A stretch of 64,000 nucleotides of DNA, taken from Cryoendolithus antarcticus. Lineage: Eukaryota; Ascomycota; Dothideomycetes; Cladosporiales; Cladosporiaceae. Location: NCBI GenBank assembly GCA_002077065.1, contig NAJO01000003.1, positions 1 to 64,000 on the forward strand, read 5' to 3'. The notes under the pieces were generated by a model, which did not search any database, had not been told where the DNA came from, and was given only the letters and a program-made list of their open reading frames with translations. The position numbers and the translations under genes were made by a program. Positions within the stretch are counted from its first letter, which is position 1, and each line of letters opens with the position of its first letter. Of the stretch, positions 44,491-55,847 are shown piece after piece.

Positions 44491-45699
44491 ATGCCTTCAG
44501 TCGCGGCTAGCCTACCACAGGAACTTTGGGCGCTGATCTGCGAATCGGCGAACGATATGAGTATGCTACAGTTGCGCCTCGTGTGTAGAGACGTCCACCT
44601 GGCAGCACTCCCAATCTTCCGCTCGCGTTTTCTGGACGTCGTGCGCTTCTCACCAATGGCGGGAGACGAATGGCATAGGTTGGCGTATACTCTAGCGCAG
44701 CGGCATCTCCTCGATCAGATCATCAGAGTGGAACTCACCGACCATCTCTCGTCGTCGGCAGCTCGCACGGAGAAGCTCATAGCCGTCCCCTCGGGGGACA
44801 AGACCCTAGCAGGATCAGTGGCTGAATTATGCACTGATGTCCACGATCCAGGTCAATCTGGGGACGAGGAGTATCGCTGGTCCGAAGCAGGAATTACTGC
44901 AATCTTAAAGAAGCTGCGAGCTTCTGGCACACAATTAGGATTGAAGTCAATGTGTCGGGACAATCCTGCAAACGAAGGCCGCTCAGAGTTCGCCGATCTA
45001 CTTCGCGTCCTCATTGCTTCCCGATGTCAGCCGACCACTATAGCTCTCGAATCTCCCATCTCTTCTGGGATTTGCGATCTGGCGGCAACACGTCCGAAGC
45101 AGTTTGAATGCACCTTGGCAAAACTACGGTCTTTCTCTGCGAAACAGATTGACCACATGTGCGGGTCAGACAGCATCCTGCTCCTCAGTCGGCGCATACT
45201 CAGCAAAGCGCGAAGGCTGCGCGAACTGTATCCGTCAGTGCGCACAGGCGTAGAGGTTCCCGAAAACTCGCAGACGATGAGCGTATTGTTGTGGTCCTGC
45301 TGCTTTAACAGACTGCAAATACTGGATATCTCCGTTGCTATCACGGGGTACTGTCCACTGCGAATGCTCCGAATCAACGCAGCTACGATGACATCGGTGA
45401 AGCTCACTCAAGTGGCAATGGATGGTGAGGATTCCTGGCAGCAGTGCTTCGCCATCATGCACAAGATGTCGAAGCTATCTCACCTTCAGTGCCAGCAATT
45501 ATTCACCGAATGGCCCACAGGGATCCACCCTGTAGGCCACGTCGGCGCGGAGCTGTGCGAATATGAGTCGAGACCCTTCCAGGTGCTTCTCACGGACCGC
45601 GCTGCAGTAGTCCATGGTTTGGAAGTACTTACGCTTCGAGCAGTCTTTGTTGGACGCGATGCATGGGATATGTCCGACCTATGGGTTCCCTGTCCGTAG
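44491..45699 (+). CDS. F-box-like protein, intact member of a local three-copy family
   Basis: Single exon, 402 aa. The N-terminus carries an F-box-like motif (SLPQELWALICESAND, LQLRLVCRDVHLAALPIF), which in this class would bind Skp1 of an SCF ubiquitin ligase. The rest is a Leu-rich, irregular-repeat region (LRELYPSVRTGVEV, LQILDISVAITGYCPLRMLR, LSHLQCQQLF, LTDRAAVVHGLEVLTLRAVF) that could recognise substrates. No target is known. Two decayed copies lie just upstream in the same orientation, and a HET-domain gene follows on the other strand. The protein ends at the same point as the relics' C-terminal motif, so it appears full length. Confidence 0.7.
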   Translation: MPSVAASLPQELWALICESANDMSMLQLRLVCRDVHLAALPIFRSRFLDVVRFSPMAGDEWHRLAYTLAQRHLLDQIIRVELTDHLSSSAARTEKLIAVPSGDKTLAGSVAELCTDVHDPGQSGDEEYRWSEAGITAILKKLRASGTQLGLKSMCRDNPANEGRSEFADLLRVLIASRCQPTTIALESPISSGICDLAATRPKQFECTLAKLRSFSAKQIDHMCGSDSILLLSRRILSKARRLRELYPSVRTGVEVPENSQTMSVLLWSCCFNRLQILDISVAITGYCPLRMLRINAATMTSVKLTQVAMDGEDSWQQCFAIMHKMSKLSHLQCQQLFTEWPTGIHPVGHVGAELCEYESRPFQVLLTDRAAVVHGLEVLTLRAVFVGRDAWDMSDLWVPCP

Positions 45700-46692
45700 A
45701 CCCGAGCACAAAATTACGGCGTTGCCTGATCTCCAGACACTGCGAACTGCCTTATCTCTGTCTGGTGTGCCGGAGATACACAAGCATGTACGGCACTGAA
45801 CGAAGTTGGTGGGATCACCCTTCTCATTGACGATTTCATGGTCGTAGGGGCTTGCAAAGAGCACGAACGGTGGTCGTCTCGTCCACGCGGAACGCTGTGG
45901 CCTAATTGGACAACACTGTATTGGGTCTTTGTTCGCCTCGGTCATACTGAAGCTTTACACGACCATCGGGCCCGTCACTGGCATGTTGTCCAGTGGTCAT
46001 CTCGGTGGCGTACAGCATACGGTACTGAAGCCGACAGCGAGTAATGCAGCTATGATTAGGGCGGCGATCTGACGAGTCGCGGCACAACGCATAGCAATAC
46101 GCACATGTTCCTGGAGCAGCTCGAAGCTACGGGTCTATTCCAGAAGTTCGGATGAGAAGCCTGGGTCTTGGTGAGGATAGATTGGCGGCGTCGTCTCGCA
46201 GACCTATCGGACATACATATCATCTATTCGTCTGCACTCTCATTCACTTCCCATTTGGACAATACCGTGTACCGTGAATTCAACGCTCGCTCTCTACCTA
46301 TTATACTCGCCGCGGCTGCTATATCCTTGTTCAGGTCGGAGTAAAACCTAAACGAAGTCAGCGCCAATGGCCACCATCAAGCCAGCGAGTCTAGCTAAGT
46401 ACCCAAGGGAAACTTGCCGTGCATCGTACACTGTGGAGCTATTTGTTGTATCGTCTCATGGCATATAATCTGGGCTATAACAAAAGTGTATGTTCCGCTG
46501 GAACCATATGTATCTGTCATTTGACTAACTCCGCCGAAACCCAGGCATAACCAAGAGGAATAAGGACGACGCGTGGGCGCGAGTCCGTACTAAGTTCTCT
46601 GCCGAAGCCGCTCGCCCTTGAATTGAAGGTGACGACAGCGCGAGTCCCTTGATCTAGGTGCGTACTAGCGATTACTGGACAGCTGCCCTGCG
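45700..46692. other. intergenic region between the F-box-like gene and the HET gene
   Basis: Short frames such as plus 45838-46044 and minus 45679-45945 look partly protein-like but match nothing I recognise. They may be further relics. No supported gene. Confidence 0.35.
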
Positions 46693-48630
46693 TCACACAA
46701 GGACGATATCGTGTGCCCTCGTCCAGTCGGATCTGGCGACATCGCCATACATGACTGCATGCGACTCGACGAAGCACTCGCACAGCAGTCTGTACAGCTT
46801 AGCCGCCTTCGCGCCACCTTTGAGAGGCCGCAACACCACTGGCACATCTCCGCCTAGCAGTATTGCAACCACATCCCCGGATCTAATCCCAGGGGTCGCG
46901 AGACCGGTGAAGCCTTTTTGCGTATCGAAGAAGGTACGTCCATAGCGAATTGTACCATTGGCAACCAGGGAGCGTGACACAGGGGAGACCGGCGCGATTG
47001 CCTTCGCTCCAGGCGACGGCGCCGGCGTTGAAGCTGGTGTAATGTCGCTCGTGGCAATAATACTATCGAGCACGATCGCAGAGAGACGCAACCGTGGGCT
47101 GCTAGTGACTTGTGCGGTGATCTCAAGATTATCGCGCCTGTCGCCACCAGCACGGAAGTCACTACGGTTCGTCGCCGCCCAATCATTCCGCGTCGGGATG
47201 GCGTTGAGGTTCGCTGCTGTGCAAGCCCACAATGGTGCCAGATGCCAAGAGGACGTCCAATCCGGAACCCAAGAGGGAAGCTCATAGTGCTGATGGAGCG
47301 ATCCAGCGCTGTATAGGATGCTCATCAGTTGCAGAGTTCGTGAAGGGTCGCTTAAGTCTTTCCAATTTGCATACAGCGCCTCTATGGAGTTGACATAGTC
47401 GCAGATGACTTCAATGAACAGACCTGGCACTGATCGTGTATAATCTGGGGTGGTCGTAAGTAGCGTCATGCCATAGAAGCTGTAGATCTTGTCGCGATGA
47501 TCTGTGGCATTGCTGCTCTTCGCAAGCACAAGTAGTTGGCTTATATCAGCGTGTGCAGCACCGTCCTTCTGCTGCGCCATCATCTGCGTGATTATAGCGA
47601 TGCGCTGTCGAGTGTTGCCTAGAAGGTCCAGACTCTTCGCAAAGCCTTGGCTCGGAGGGACTGGAATATCACGTACAAGACCAAGCAGGTTCTCCCAAGA
47701 CATGTGCGTCTCTGGTCCGAACGATATGCGGACAAGAGGTGCGAGGCAGACTTCGCTAATGACCCATACTCGTCCGAACCATGGCAATTCTAGCATGCGC
47801 TGAATGGCATCTTTCAGTTGTCTGGGCGGGAGGATACGTTTCAGAGCTGTCTTCACTCCCTCGACACCGCCTCTGCGGGACTTCTTAGCATACTCCACCA
47901 ATTTCTCACCCCCAGGGAGTTCACCAAGGTAAACAATGACTTGGCTTGCCTGGCGGAAGATGTCTTTCATAATTGAAACTTGATGGCCGCGTTCGACATG
48001 ATCTTCTTGATTGATGCAGATCTGATCTACCCAGATGAGAACCTTGTTGTTGCGCTTCCGCAACGATCGAAGTGCTCGTAATAAATTAGTCGTCACAGTA
48101 AATCTGTACCCATCGACCAGTATTGCCGCATCCCCAATGCCGTTGGTGGACGAAGCTATGCTACTTACGCTGCTTTCGAGAGACTGGACGCGCGACAACG
48201 CCTCAGATCCAGACGTTCGGCGCTGATACTCCAATGCCGTAGCCTGCCAGCAGTATGACAGGCATCGATATTCGCGCTTCGGAGTTTTCGAAGATTCGAA
48301 GATCAAATCGATGTCAATCGGAGCGCTGCCAGTCCCGGGTTTGAGTACTGCGAGTCGGAACGAGTCGCCATCTGCAACTGTGCGGTAGCTGTGCGATTCG
48401 ACGTGACTGAGCTCTAGATCGCTCTGTCGCTGGCGCCGCTTACGTCGAGCGCTACCAGGATCTGCAGAGGCCGAGAACGGACGCTCGTCGTCAGCATACT
48501 CCAGGTCCTCGTAGCTGTGTCCGGCAGAGCTCAGCGTCAAGGACCGAAATCCCCATGATAATCTCGGATCGGTGTTCTCCGGATCATCGTAGTCAAGGCT
48601 GTCGCGCATTCGTGGTGACACGCTCACCAT
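46693..48630 (-). CDS. HET-domain (heterokaryon incompatibility type) protein
   Basis: Single-exon gene of 645 aa. Residues 1-115 are acidic/basic low-complexity sequence. The HET domain spans about 120-290, with REYRCLSYCWQ, the central VLIWVDQICINQED and VYLGE, all classic blocks of this family. The C-terminal half (helix-rich, with YELPSWVPDW, another common HET-protein motif) ends in DIVLV. HET proteins trigger cell death when incompatible hyphae fuse, in the cytoplasm and often with a partner allele. Many copies per genome have no known partner. No NACHT, ankyrin or WD repeats are present. The neighbourhood, an F-box-like family with pseudogenes, is typical of fast-evolving accessory regions. 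Confidence 0.9.
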   Translation of the reverse strand: MVSVSPRMRDSLDYDDPENTDPRLSWGFRSLTLSSAGHSYEDLEYADDERPFSASADPGSARRKRRQRQSDLELSHVESHSYRTVADGDSFRLAVLKPGTGSAPIDIDLIFESSKTPKREYRCLSYCWQATALEYQRRTSGSEALSRVQSLESSVSSIASSTNGIGDAAILVDGYRFTVTTNLLRALRSLRKRNNKVLIWVDQICINQEDHVERGHQVSIMKDIFRQASQVIVYLGELPGGEKLVEYAKKSRRGGVEGVKTALKRILPPRQLKDAIQRMLELPWFGRVWVISEVCLAPLVRISFGPETHMSWENLLGLVRDIPVPPSQGFAKSLDLLGNTRQRIAIITQMMAQQKDGAAHADISQLLVLAKSSNATDHRDKIYSFYGMTLLTTTPDYTRSVPGLFIEVICDYVNSIEALYANWKDLSDPSRTLQLMSILYSAGSLHQHYELPSWVPDWTSSWHLAPLWACTAANLNAIPTRNDWAATNRSDFRAGGDRRDNLEITAQVTSSPRLRLSAIVLDSIIATSDITPASTPAPSPGAKAIAPVSPVSRSLVANGTIRYGRTFFDTQKGFTGLATPGIRSGDVVAILLGGDVPVVLRPLKGGAKAAKLYRLLCECFVESHAVMYGDVARSDWTRAHDIVLV

Positions 48631-49430
48631 AGTTCGGAAGTTGCATTTATGTTCGCCCTCCAGTATCTCGAAGGGGAGCTAGTGCTACTATTGACTAAGT
48701 CGTTTGTCTCTTCGGTCTCAAGAGAAGTCAGCCGAGAGGCCGATGATACCTGAACCCCGTTCAAACTTCCATCTAGAGATACAGTCGAAGTCTTAGGAAC
48801 GGCCCATTGCGAAACGTGGAGGAATAGTTATGCTGGGAATGTTACATGATGGTGGCGTGCTTCGACGCAATCCGGAACGCGGTAGTGAACATGAAGGACC
48901 CTCGCGGCGATCGAGACTTCAGCTACAACAGTCTTGAAGACAAGCTTTGGACGGATGCTGACTTTGGATAACATGGTGGTGTGATGAGATGCTTCTCGTC
49001 TTGGCAACATAGATTGAGTTCACTTCGCGTCGCGACTCACCTCCGCAGTGACTTCGGAGCTGCTCCGTAGTACTTCTTGAATGCAATATAGTTACAATCA
49101 GCAGTCGCAATCGTCAAGGTCCTGCCTTGGACTGAGCGTGCAGACAGACGCGTATCATCGTAGCCGCAATGGCTCCGCGATTGGTCGGTCACTGAGGCTC
49201 ACTCATCACTGACTGCGGCAGAAATCCAGCAAAAAGCGTGCCCCTCGATGACCTCACAAACAGAGGGGTTCCCCATCGAGAAGGTGCTCGGGATTGACGG
49301 CCGTGGTGAAGTAGGTACCAAATATTTCTCTTTACCTTCGCCTCAACATTTTCGATTTCGTCGTAGTTATCATCGCATTCGCACATCTTTCTCCCAAATA
49401 ATCGACCCGAAACTCGCATCCACCGCCAAG
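48631..49430. promoter_or_regulatory. divergent upstream region between the HET gene and the aldo-keto reductase
   Basis: 800 bp between divergent starts; no supported gene. A T/C-rich leader (about 49320-49400) precedes the reductase start. Confidence 0.45.
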
Positions 49431-50802
<1,372 letters not shown>

Positions 50803-51282
50803 GCGCGTCCTACTGCGTGCTCTACAACCTGTTGAGCTCAAGGAAAGATAAGGGGTGGATATTAGAAGAAGTAATGCTTATGTTGTGTTTGCAATAGAAC
50901 CGCGTTCAAGCCGAAGCGGAAAAGTAAGCTATGATCAATCATACCAGCTGCAACACAGTTCAGTCTAGCATTACATCATCACACAAATGAGGACTTGCTA
51001 GACACTGCTAGCGATTCTGTTGATGGTAGCTTACATCTGCCTCAATTGTGCGAATACGCATGCATTTCGCAAGTCAAGGACAGGTGAGGTTTCCTTGACT
51101 GATTCGGGAAATTGCACGTAGTCCTACTACACGAGCTGCCACCCCGACAGCGGATCCTGGCGCAGTACTGGAGCGCATTCGTTCTAATGTCTTTGTGGCG
51201 ATCTAGATGTGCATGTATTCCATACTGCATAGCGACTGTACGCAATTCTCTGTCTAGCATACATTGATCACTCCGACCCCGG
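50803..51282. other. intergenic region between convergent genes
   Basis: 480 bp between two convergent 3' ends; no gene or structured terminator recognised. Confidence 0.45.
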
Positions 51283-51836
51283 CTACACTTCCTTGCTCCT
51301 ACTGCCCTCATCTGCCACTCCAGCGACAACTCCCGCGACATCCACTTCACCAGAACCTTTGCCGTCGACAGCTTCATCCTCGGCGATCGACGCCAACTCC
51401 TCATCTCTCAACCTCGCCTTCTCGACGGCTTCCGCCTTCGCCTCGTCCAACAGCCGAAGTGCCTCCTCGTACTGGTCCTGAGGAAAATCGTTCTCCTTGA
51501 CCACAGCGCGACAGTCCTCATTCACAACACGCACAGCCTCTTGAGCGTGCTGCAAGAAGAACGCATCTGCCTCATCGCAACTCAGGATCATGTGGCAGCG
51601 CGCGATATACAGCAGCGGGAGTTCTGGATCCTGTCTTACAGATAATAGTCCATGCTGTGCAGACTTGTAAAGGGCTCGATTGCAAATACCCGATGTAGCT
51701 CCCTCGCAACATCGAACGCCTTCTCCTCGTCTTCGTCGTTGAGCTTCATCATGGCGCGGAAGCGGAGGTAGTAGTACTGGTCAAGGGCGGACGTAATCCC
51801 GGCAGGGAAGTCGGATGGCTCACTGGACGACGCCAT
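51283..51836 (-). CDS. small acidic protein of unknown function (164 aa)
   Basis: Two minus-strand exons, 51836-51690 and 51630-51283, with a 59-nt intron. The join gives VARELHRDPELPLLYIARCH in frame (49 plus 115 codons). The first two thirds look alpha-helical and TPR-like (YYYLRFRAMMKLNDEDEEKA, ADAFFLQHAQEAVRVVNED, QYEEALRLLDEAKAEAVEKA), then an acidic Gly/Val-rich tail follows. No localisation signal. I do not recognise a named family. If the intron were retained, the frame would stop after 66 residues. Convergent with the aldo-keto reductase. Confidence 0.65.
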
Positions 51837-52037
51837 TTGGAAGACCGATTAAATAGATGAGGAGGTTGCCAGGACTTTGTAGCTGCTCGTAGAGCAGAGT
51901 TACATAAATACAAGCAGCGTAGTAAGAACGCCCGTGGCTGCAGAGGGTGTCAGGTAGTAATCGCGCGTGAAATATGGAAGGAGCGACTCAGCTTACGCTT
52001 CGGATGCAGTGCTCAATACTTCGAGTAGACCTTCATT

Positions 52038-53282
52038 TTACCTTCCCATGACCACCTCCACCAAATTTCCCCATCCCCCAAGATCATATAGATTTTCCAC
52101 CTCCGCCAGCCTCCAGACTCTCCTCCACATCTCCTCCTGCCCTCTCGGTGGTGCTCCATCGTTCGTCCTCACACACACCATATCGCTCTCGATCGGCCAT
52201 TCAATCCTCACAGCCTCCCCGTCCAACCCGAGCATTTGTGCGAGTTCGCTTTGTCCACCTTGCTTTGCAAAGTGTCGCCGGAGTACGGCCTTAGATCCGA
52301 CAAATACAAGACCGTCTGCCATGTCGTCACGCCAATCAGCCCATTTCTGGGATTCATTGGTCGTCATTCCCGCCCAGATCAGGTAGCAGTGATACGCAAG
52401 TAGCGCTAACGGCAGTGGCGCGGTAGTGATTGCTAGCAAGCCGACACCAGCGATACTGAGACCGCCAATATTGATAGCGCGAACGAAAGCGTCGCCTAGG
52501 TCCGTGAAGTGTGCCCAGCTGAGGAACGGTTTGTCTGGTAGGACGGAGATGTGGGGTCGGATGATAGTCCAGCTCAAGAAGGCGCCGTAGAACTCTAGTA
52601 TGGGCAGAGAGAGTAGCAGAGCGAGGAACCAGCGGTAGTTGCCGCGGCCGAGACAATTGTTGACCCAGGGGCAGTGGTGGTCGCATTTATCCACGCAGCG
52701 ACGGCACAGAGAGCAGTGTTTCGATCGCGCCGGCTTGAGGATGTCGCAGGTTCGGCAGGTCGTGTTGGGTCGGAAGAGGATGTGGTCGTAGGGGTAATGC
52801 TCCGGCTGTGGTAACGATGTTGGCAGGGGCAGAAAGTGAGAAGTGTGAGCTACGCAGAGATAGGTAAATATGTATGGTGCCGGTAGGAGAGGGATGAGTG
52901 GGAGCACGAGACGGGTCGTGAGTAAGGCGTAGGCGTTCCCGAGAAAGAGGACAGCACTGCCCGTCACAAGGACGAGGAAGAGAATCTGGCCTACCCTTTA
53001 GCGATGTGGTCTGGATATTCAGTGACAAGGAGTACCCACAACGACGACCGGATTGCTCTCATAGAACAAGTAGGTTCCCAGACGCTGACTCTTGAGCGTG
53101 ATCCGCCCTCCGGTAACCTGACTATCTAGTCTTCGTAGTCCATTGGGCGCGTGAAGGCACAGAACGCGTTGTAACCATCCGACTGGTGTCTTCCTCAGAG
53201 CTGGCAGCCTTCCGAATAGCGCGACAAATGTTACGAAGGAGATCGCAAGAATGGCGAGGAGAAGGTTATGAAGGGGCTGCAT
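52038..53282 (-). CDS. swf1: DHHC palmitoyltransferase Swf1
   Basis: S-acylates cysteines next to transmembrane helices (in yeast of SNAREs and other single-pass proteins) at the ER. Two exons on the minus strand, 53282-53036 and 52990-52038, with a 45-nt intron, the shortest in this window, give 399 aa. There are four to five hydrophobic helices. The cysteine-rich DHHC domain reads CRTCDILKPARSKHCSLC, then RCVDKCDHHCPWVNNCLGRG with the catalytic DHHC intact, followed by NYRWFLALLL. The splice restores NPVVVVGQILFLVLVTG. The Swf1 assignment rests on the LKPARSKHCSLC block and overall topology. The start at 53282 (MQPLHNLLLAILAISF) begins directly with TM1. Confidence 0.93.
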
Positions 53283-54065
53283 GCTGTAAGAGTGCAGTCT
53301 AACATACTCTCGGACAGATTTAAAAGCAAGGAGTATGAGATATGAATTCGGATGTTGATGAGATGGAAAGTAAGCAGTGGGCGATGAAGAAGGTCTTGAG
53401 CTTTGCAAACGGACTCTCCACACCTACAAATGATCAAATCTACTACTCGGGCGGCCGTGCAGTAGCAAAATCGTGGTAAAGGCGAGACCAGAGCATCAGA
53501 CTGTCAAGTCCATCATGATATATGGACGGAAACCATGTTGTCGAGATGACTCGAGGTACCCATCGTCGCCAAGCCCGGCGGAAAGGCAATGGAGAGGTCG
53601 CTCAAAGCGGAGCTTCTAAGCGAGGTCAACATTGACACATCGGCAATAGCTTCGTCAAACCCCCTCTCCACCGTTGCCCGCTATCTCTCAAGCACATTCG
53701 ATATGCTATCTAGTCAAGCGGCCAGACGGTGATGCCGAGCACACTCTGCCCCGCCTTCACATGCTGCCATACTCGTTAAGCCCCCACCTCACTTCGCATC
53801 GGGAAGGTCGACAGCAGCGTAGTAGAGTACTCTCGAAGCTTGAGTACACTACGCGACTATAGCCAGTGACATCGCATGACTACAGGTGTACGTAGTAGGT
53901 AGGTCACCGATCTATCACTTAGGTACTCTTTCACTCTTCCACTCCACTTCCCTTCTGCATCTCATTCGAATGCAAAAGAAGCACGAAAACCCAAGGCAGC
54001 TATACTTCAAGCCATCTCAGTGGCGACATCAAACAAGAGTTCAGGACAACAACAGCACCGCAGAC
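53283..54065. promoter_or_regulatory. divergent upstream region between SWF1 and the amidase
   Basis: 780 bp between divergent starts. A TAGGTAGGT motif lies at 53895-53903. No supported gene. The frame of the amidase is open upstream to about 53886, but that stretch lacks family similarity. Confidence 0.45.
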
Positions 54066-55795
54066 ATGAGTAATGACTGGAAGAAGACGGCAAAGGATAA
54101 GGCGGACTCGGTCAACGATCTGATCCCTCAAGAGTGGCGAATCAAGGATGTGCCATCGATCGAACAGCAGCGCGATGTCACCGGACCATTCATTCAGCAG
54201 TACCTGAGCAAGCAAGAGATTGAGATCACAGAGACAGACGCGGTGGGCATCGTCAAGAAGACTAGCTCAGGAGCTTGGAAAGCAGTAGACGTTGCAAAAG
54301 CCTTCTGCCACCGAGCTGCAGTCGCCCATCAGCTGGTCAATTGCCTTCATGAAATCTTCTTCGATGCTGCAATTGCCGATGCCGAAAAGGCAGATGCCTA
54401 CTTCGCCGAGCACAAGAAGGCGCTCGGCGCCCTGCACGGCCTGCCAGTGAGCCTGAAGGACCAATTCCACGTCAAGGACGTAGAGACACACATGGGCTAC
54501 GTGGGCTGGATCGGGACCTTCGAAGGCAAGAAGGGGACAAACAAGGAGAAAGTGTTCGAGAGCGAGATGGTCAAGGAACTGCGCAGCTTGGGCGCCACAC
54601 TCTACTGCAAGACCTCCGTCCCGCACACCCTCATGTGCGGCGAGACGATCAACAACATTATAGGCTACACCCAGAATCCCGCCAACCGCAACCTCTCCAC
54701 TGGTGGCTCCTCAGGCGGCGAAGGCGCGCTGATCGGCTTGCGCGGATCGCCAGTAGGCTTTGGTACGGACATCGGAGGCTCGATCCGCATCCCCGCCGCC
54801 TTCAACGGCCTCTACGGCATACGTCCCTCGACCGGCCGCCTTCCATATCAAGGGATGGCAAACTCCGGAGACGGCCAGAACAGCATCCTCTCCGTCGTCG
54901 GTCCCCTCGCAACCACCCCGGACGCCCTCTCCCTCGTAACCCAAGCCCTCCTCTCAACCGAACCCTGGCTCCACGACCCTTTGGTCCACGAAATCCCCTG
55001 GCGTCCCTCAGCCGCAGCCTCAATCTCAGACCCGATCCAACGCCTCGCAAACCCCCTCTCCTTCGCCGTCCTCCGCCACGACGGTACCTGCGCCCCCCAC
55101 CCACCCGTAGCCCGCGCCGTAGACCTCGTCGTCAAAAAACTCGAATCCCTAGGCCACAAAGTCATAACCTGGGACCCCAAACCCACTCACGCCAGGCTCA
55201 TGGAAATCTGCGCCAAATGCTGGGACTTCGACGGCGGCGCCGACATGCGCTCGGCCTTCGCCCTCTCAGGAGAAGAACCCGCGCCTCAAATTCTCGGCGA
55301 GGAGAAACCCGCTGTCGACGCCACTTACATTGCTGCGGCGAACGTCGAGAAGCGCGAGGCGCAGAAGGAGTACATGGAATACTGGAACAGTACTGCGGAG
55401 TTGACTGGTACGGGCCGGCCGGTGGATGCGATTATCAGCCCGCTTGCACCGTTCGCGGCGGCGAGGCCGAATGGGTACACGTATTACACTTACTCGACGT
55501 TTGTGAATGTGCTGGATTATACGAGTGTGGTGCTCCCGGTCACGAGGGTTGATAAGGGGGTTGATAAGAAGGATGAGGGGTTTAAGGCTGTGGGCGAGGT
55601 GGATCAGAAGACGCAGGATCTTTGTGAGTTGCACCGTGTAAGTTCGTCAAGAGCGGGCGTGCTGACTTTGATTGTGCAGATGATCCCGAGATCTACGATG
55701 GCGCGCACGTTAGCATCCAGCTTGTTGGGCGGAAGTTGCAGGAGGAGAAGATGCTGGCACTGGCCAAGTACGTGGGCGAGGCCATTCACTCATAA
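54066..55795 (+). CDS. amidase-signature enzyme (acetamidase / fatty-acid-amide hydrolase type)
   Basis: Hydrolyses a carboxylic amide to acid and ammonia. Two exons, 54066-55623 and 55680-55795, with a 56-nt intron (GTGAGT, GCTGAC, TGTGCAG), give 557 aa. The Ser-cisSer-Lys triad is readable: Lys131 (LPVSLKDQF), Ser215 (STGGSSGGE) and nucleophile Ser239 (GTDIGGSIRIP). The 24-residue spacing of the two serines equals that of FAAH. The splice completes QDLYDPEIYDGAHVSIQLVG, the conserved C-terminal block. I chose the ATG at 54066 (MSNDWKKTA), because homologues begin here; an upstream in-frame ATG lies at 53970. The natural amide is unknown. Convergent with a phenol monooxygenase only 52 bp away. 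Confidence 0.93.
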
Positions 55796-55847
55796 GTGTC
55801 ATATATGTGCTGTACATACCGCCTCTACATCTTCAGTCTTTGTTCCT

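Noticed and set aside
45838..46044. Plus-strand frame after the F-box-like gene as a fourth paralogue
   Set aside because: It does not align with any block of the three local copies, so I left it as unexplained intergenic sequence.
54635..55552. 305-codon plus-strand frame inside the amidase
   Set aside because: It is the amidase read one base off. Its Arg/Pro-heavy composition and the intact amidase motifs in the main frame show it is a shadow of GC-biased codons.
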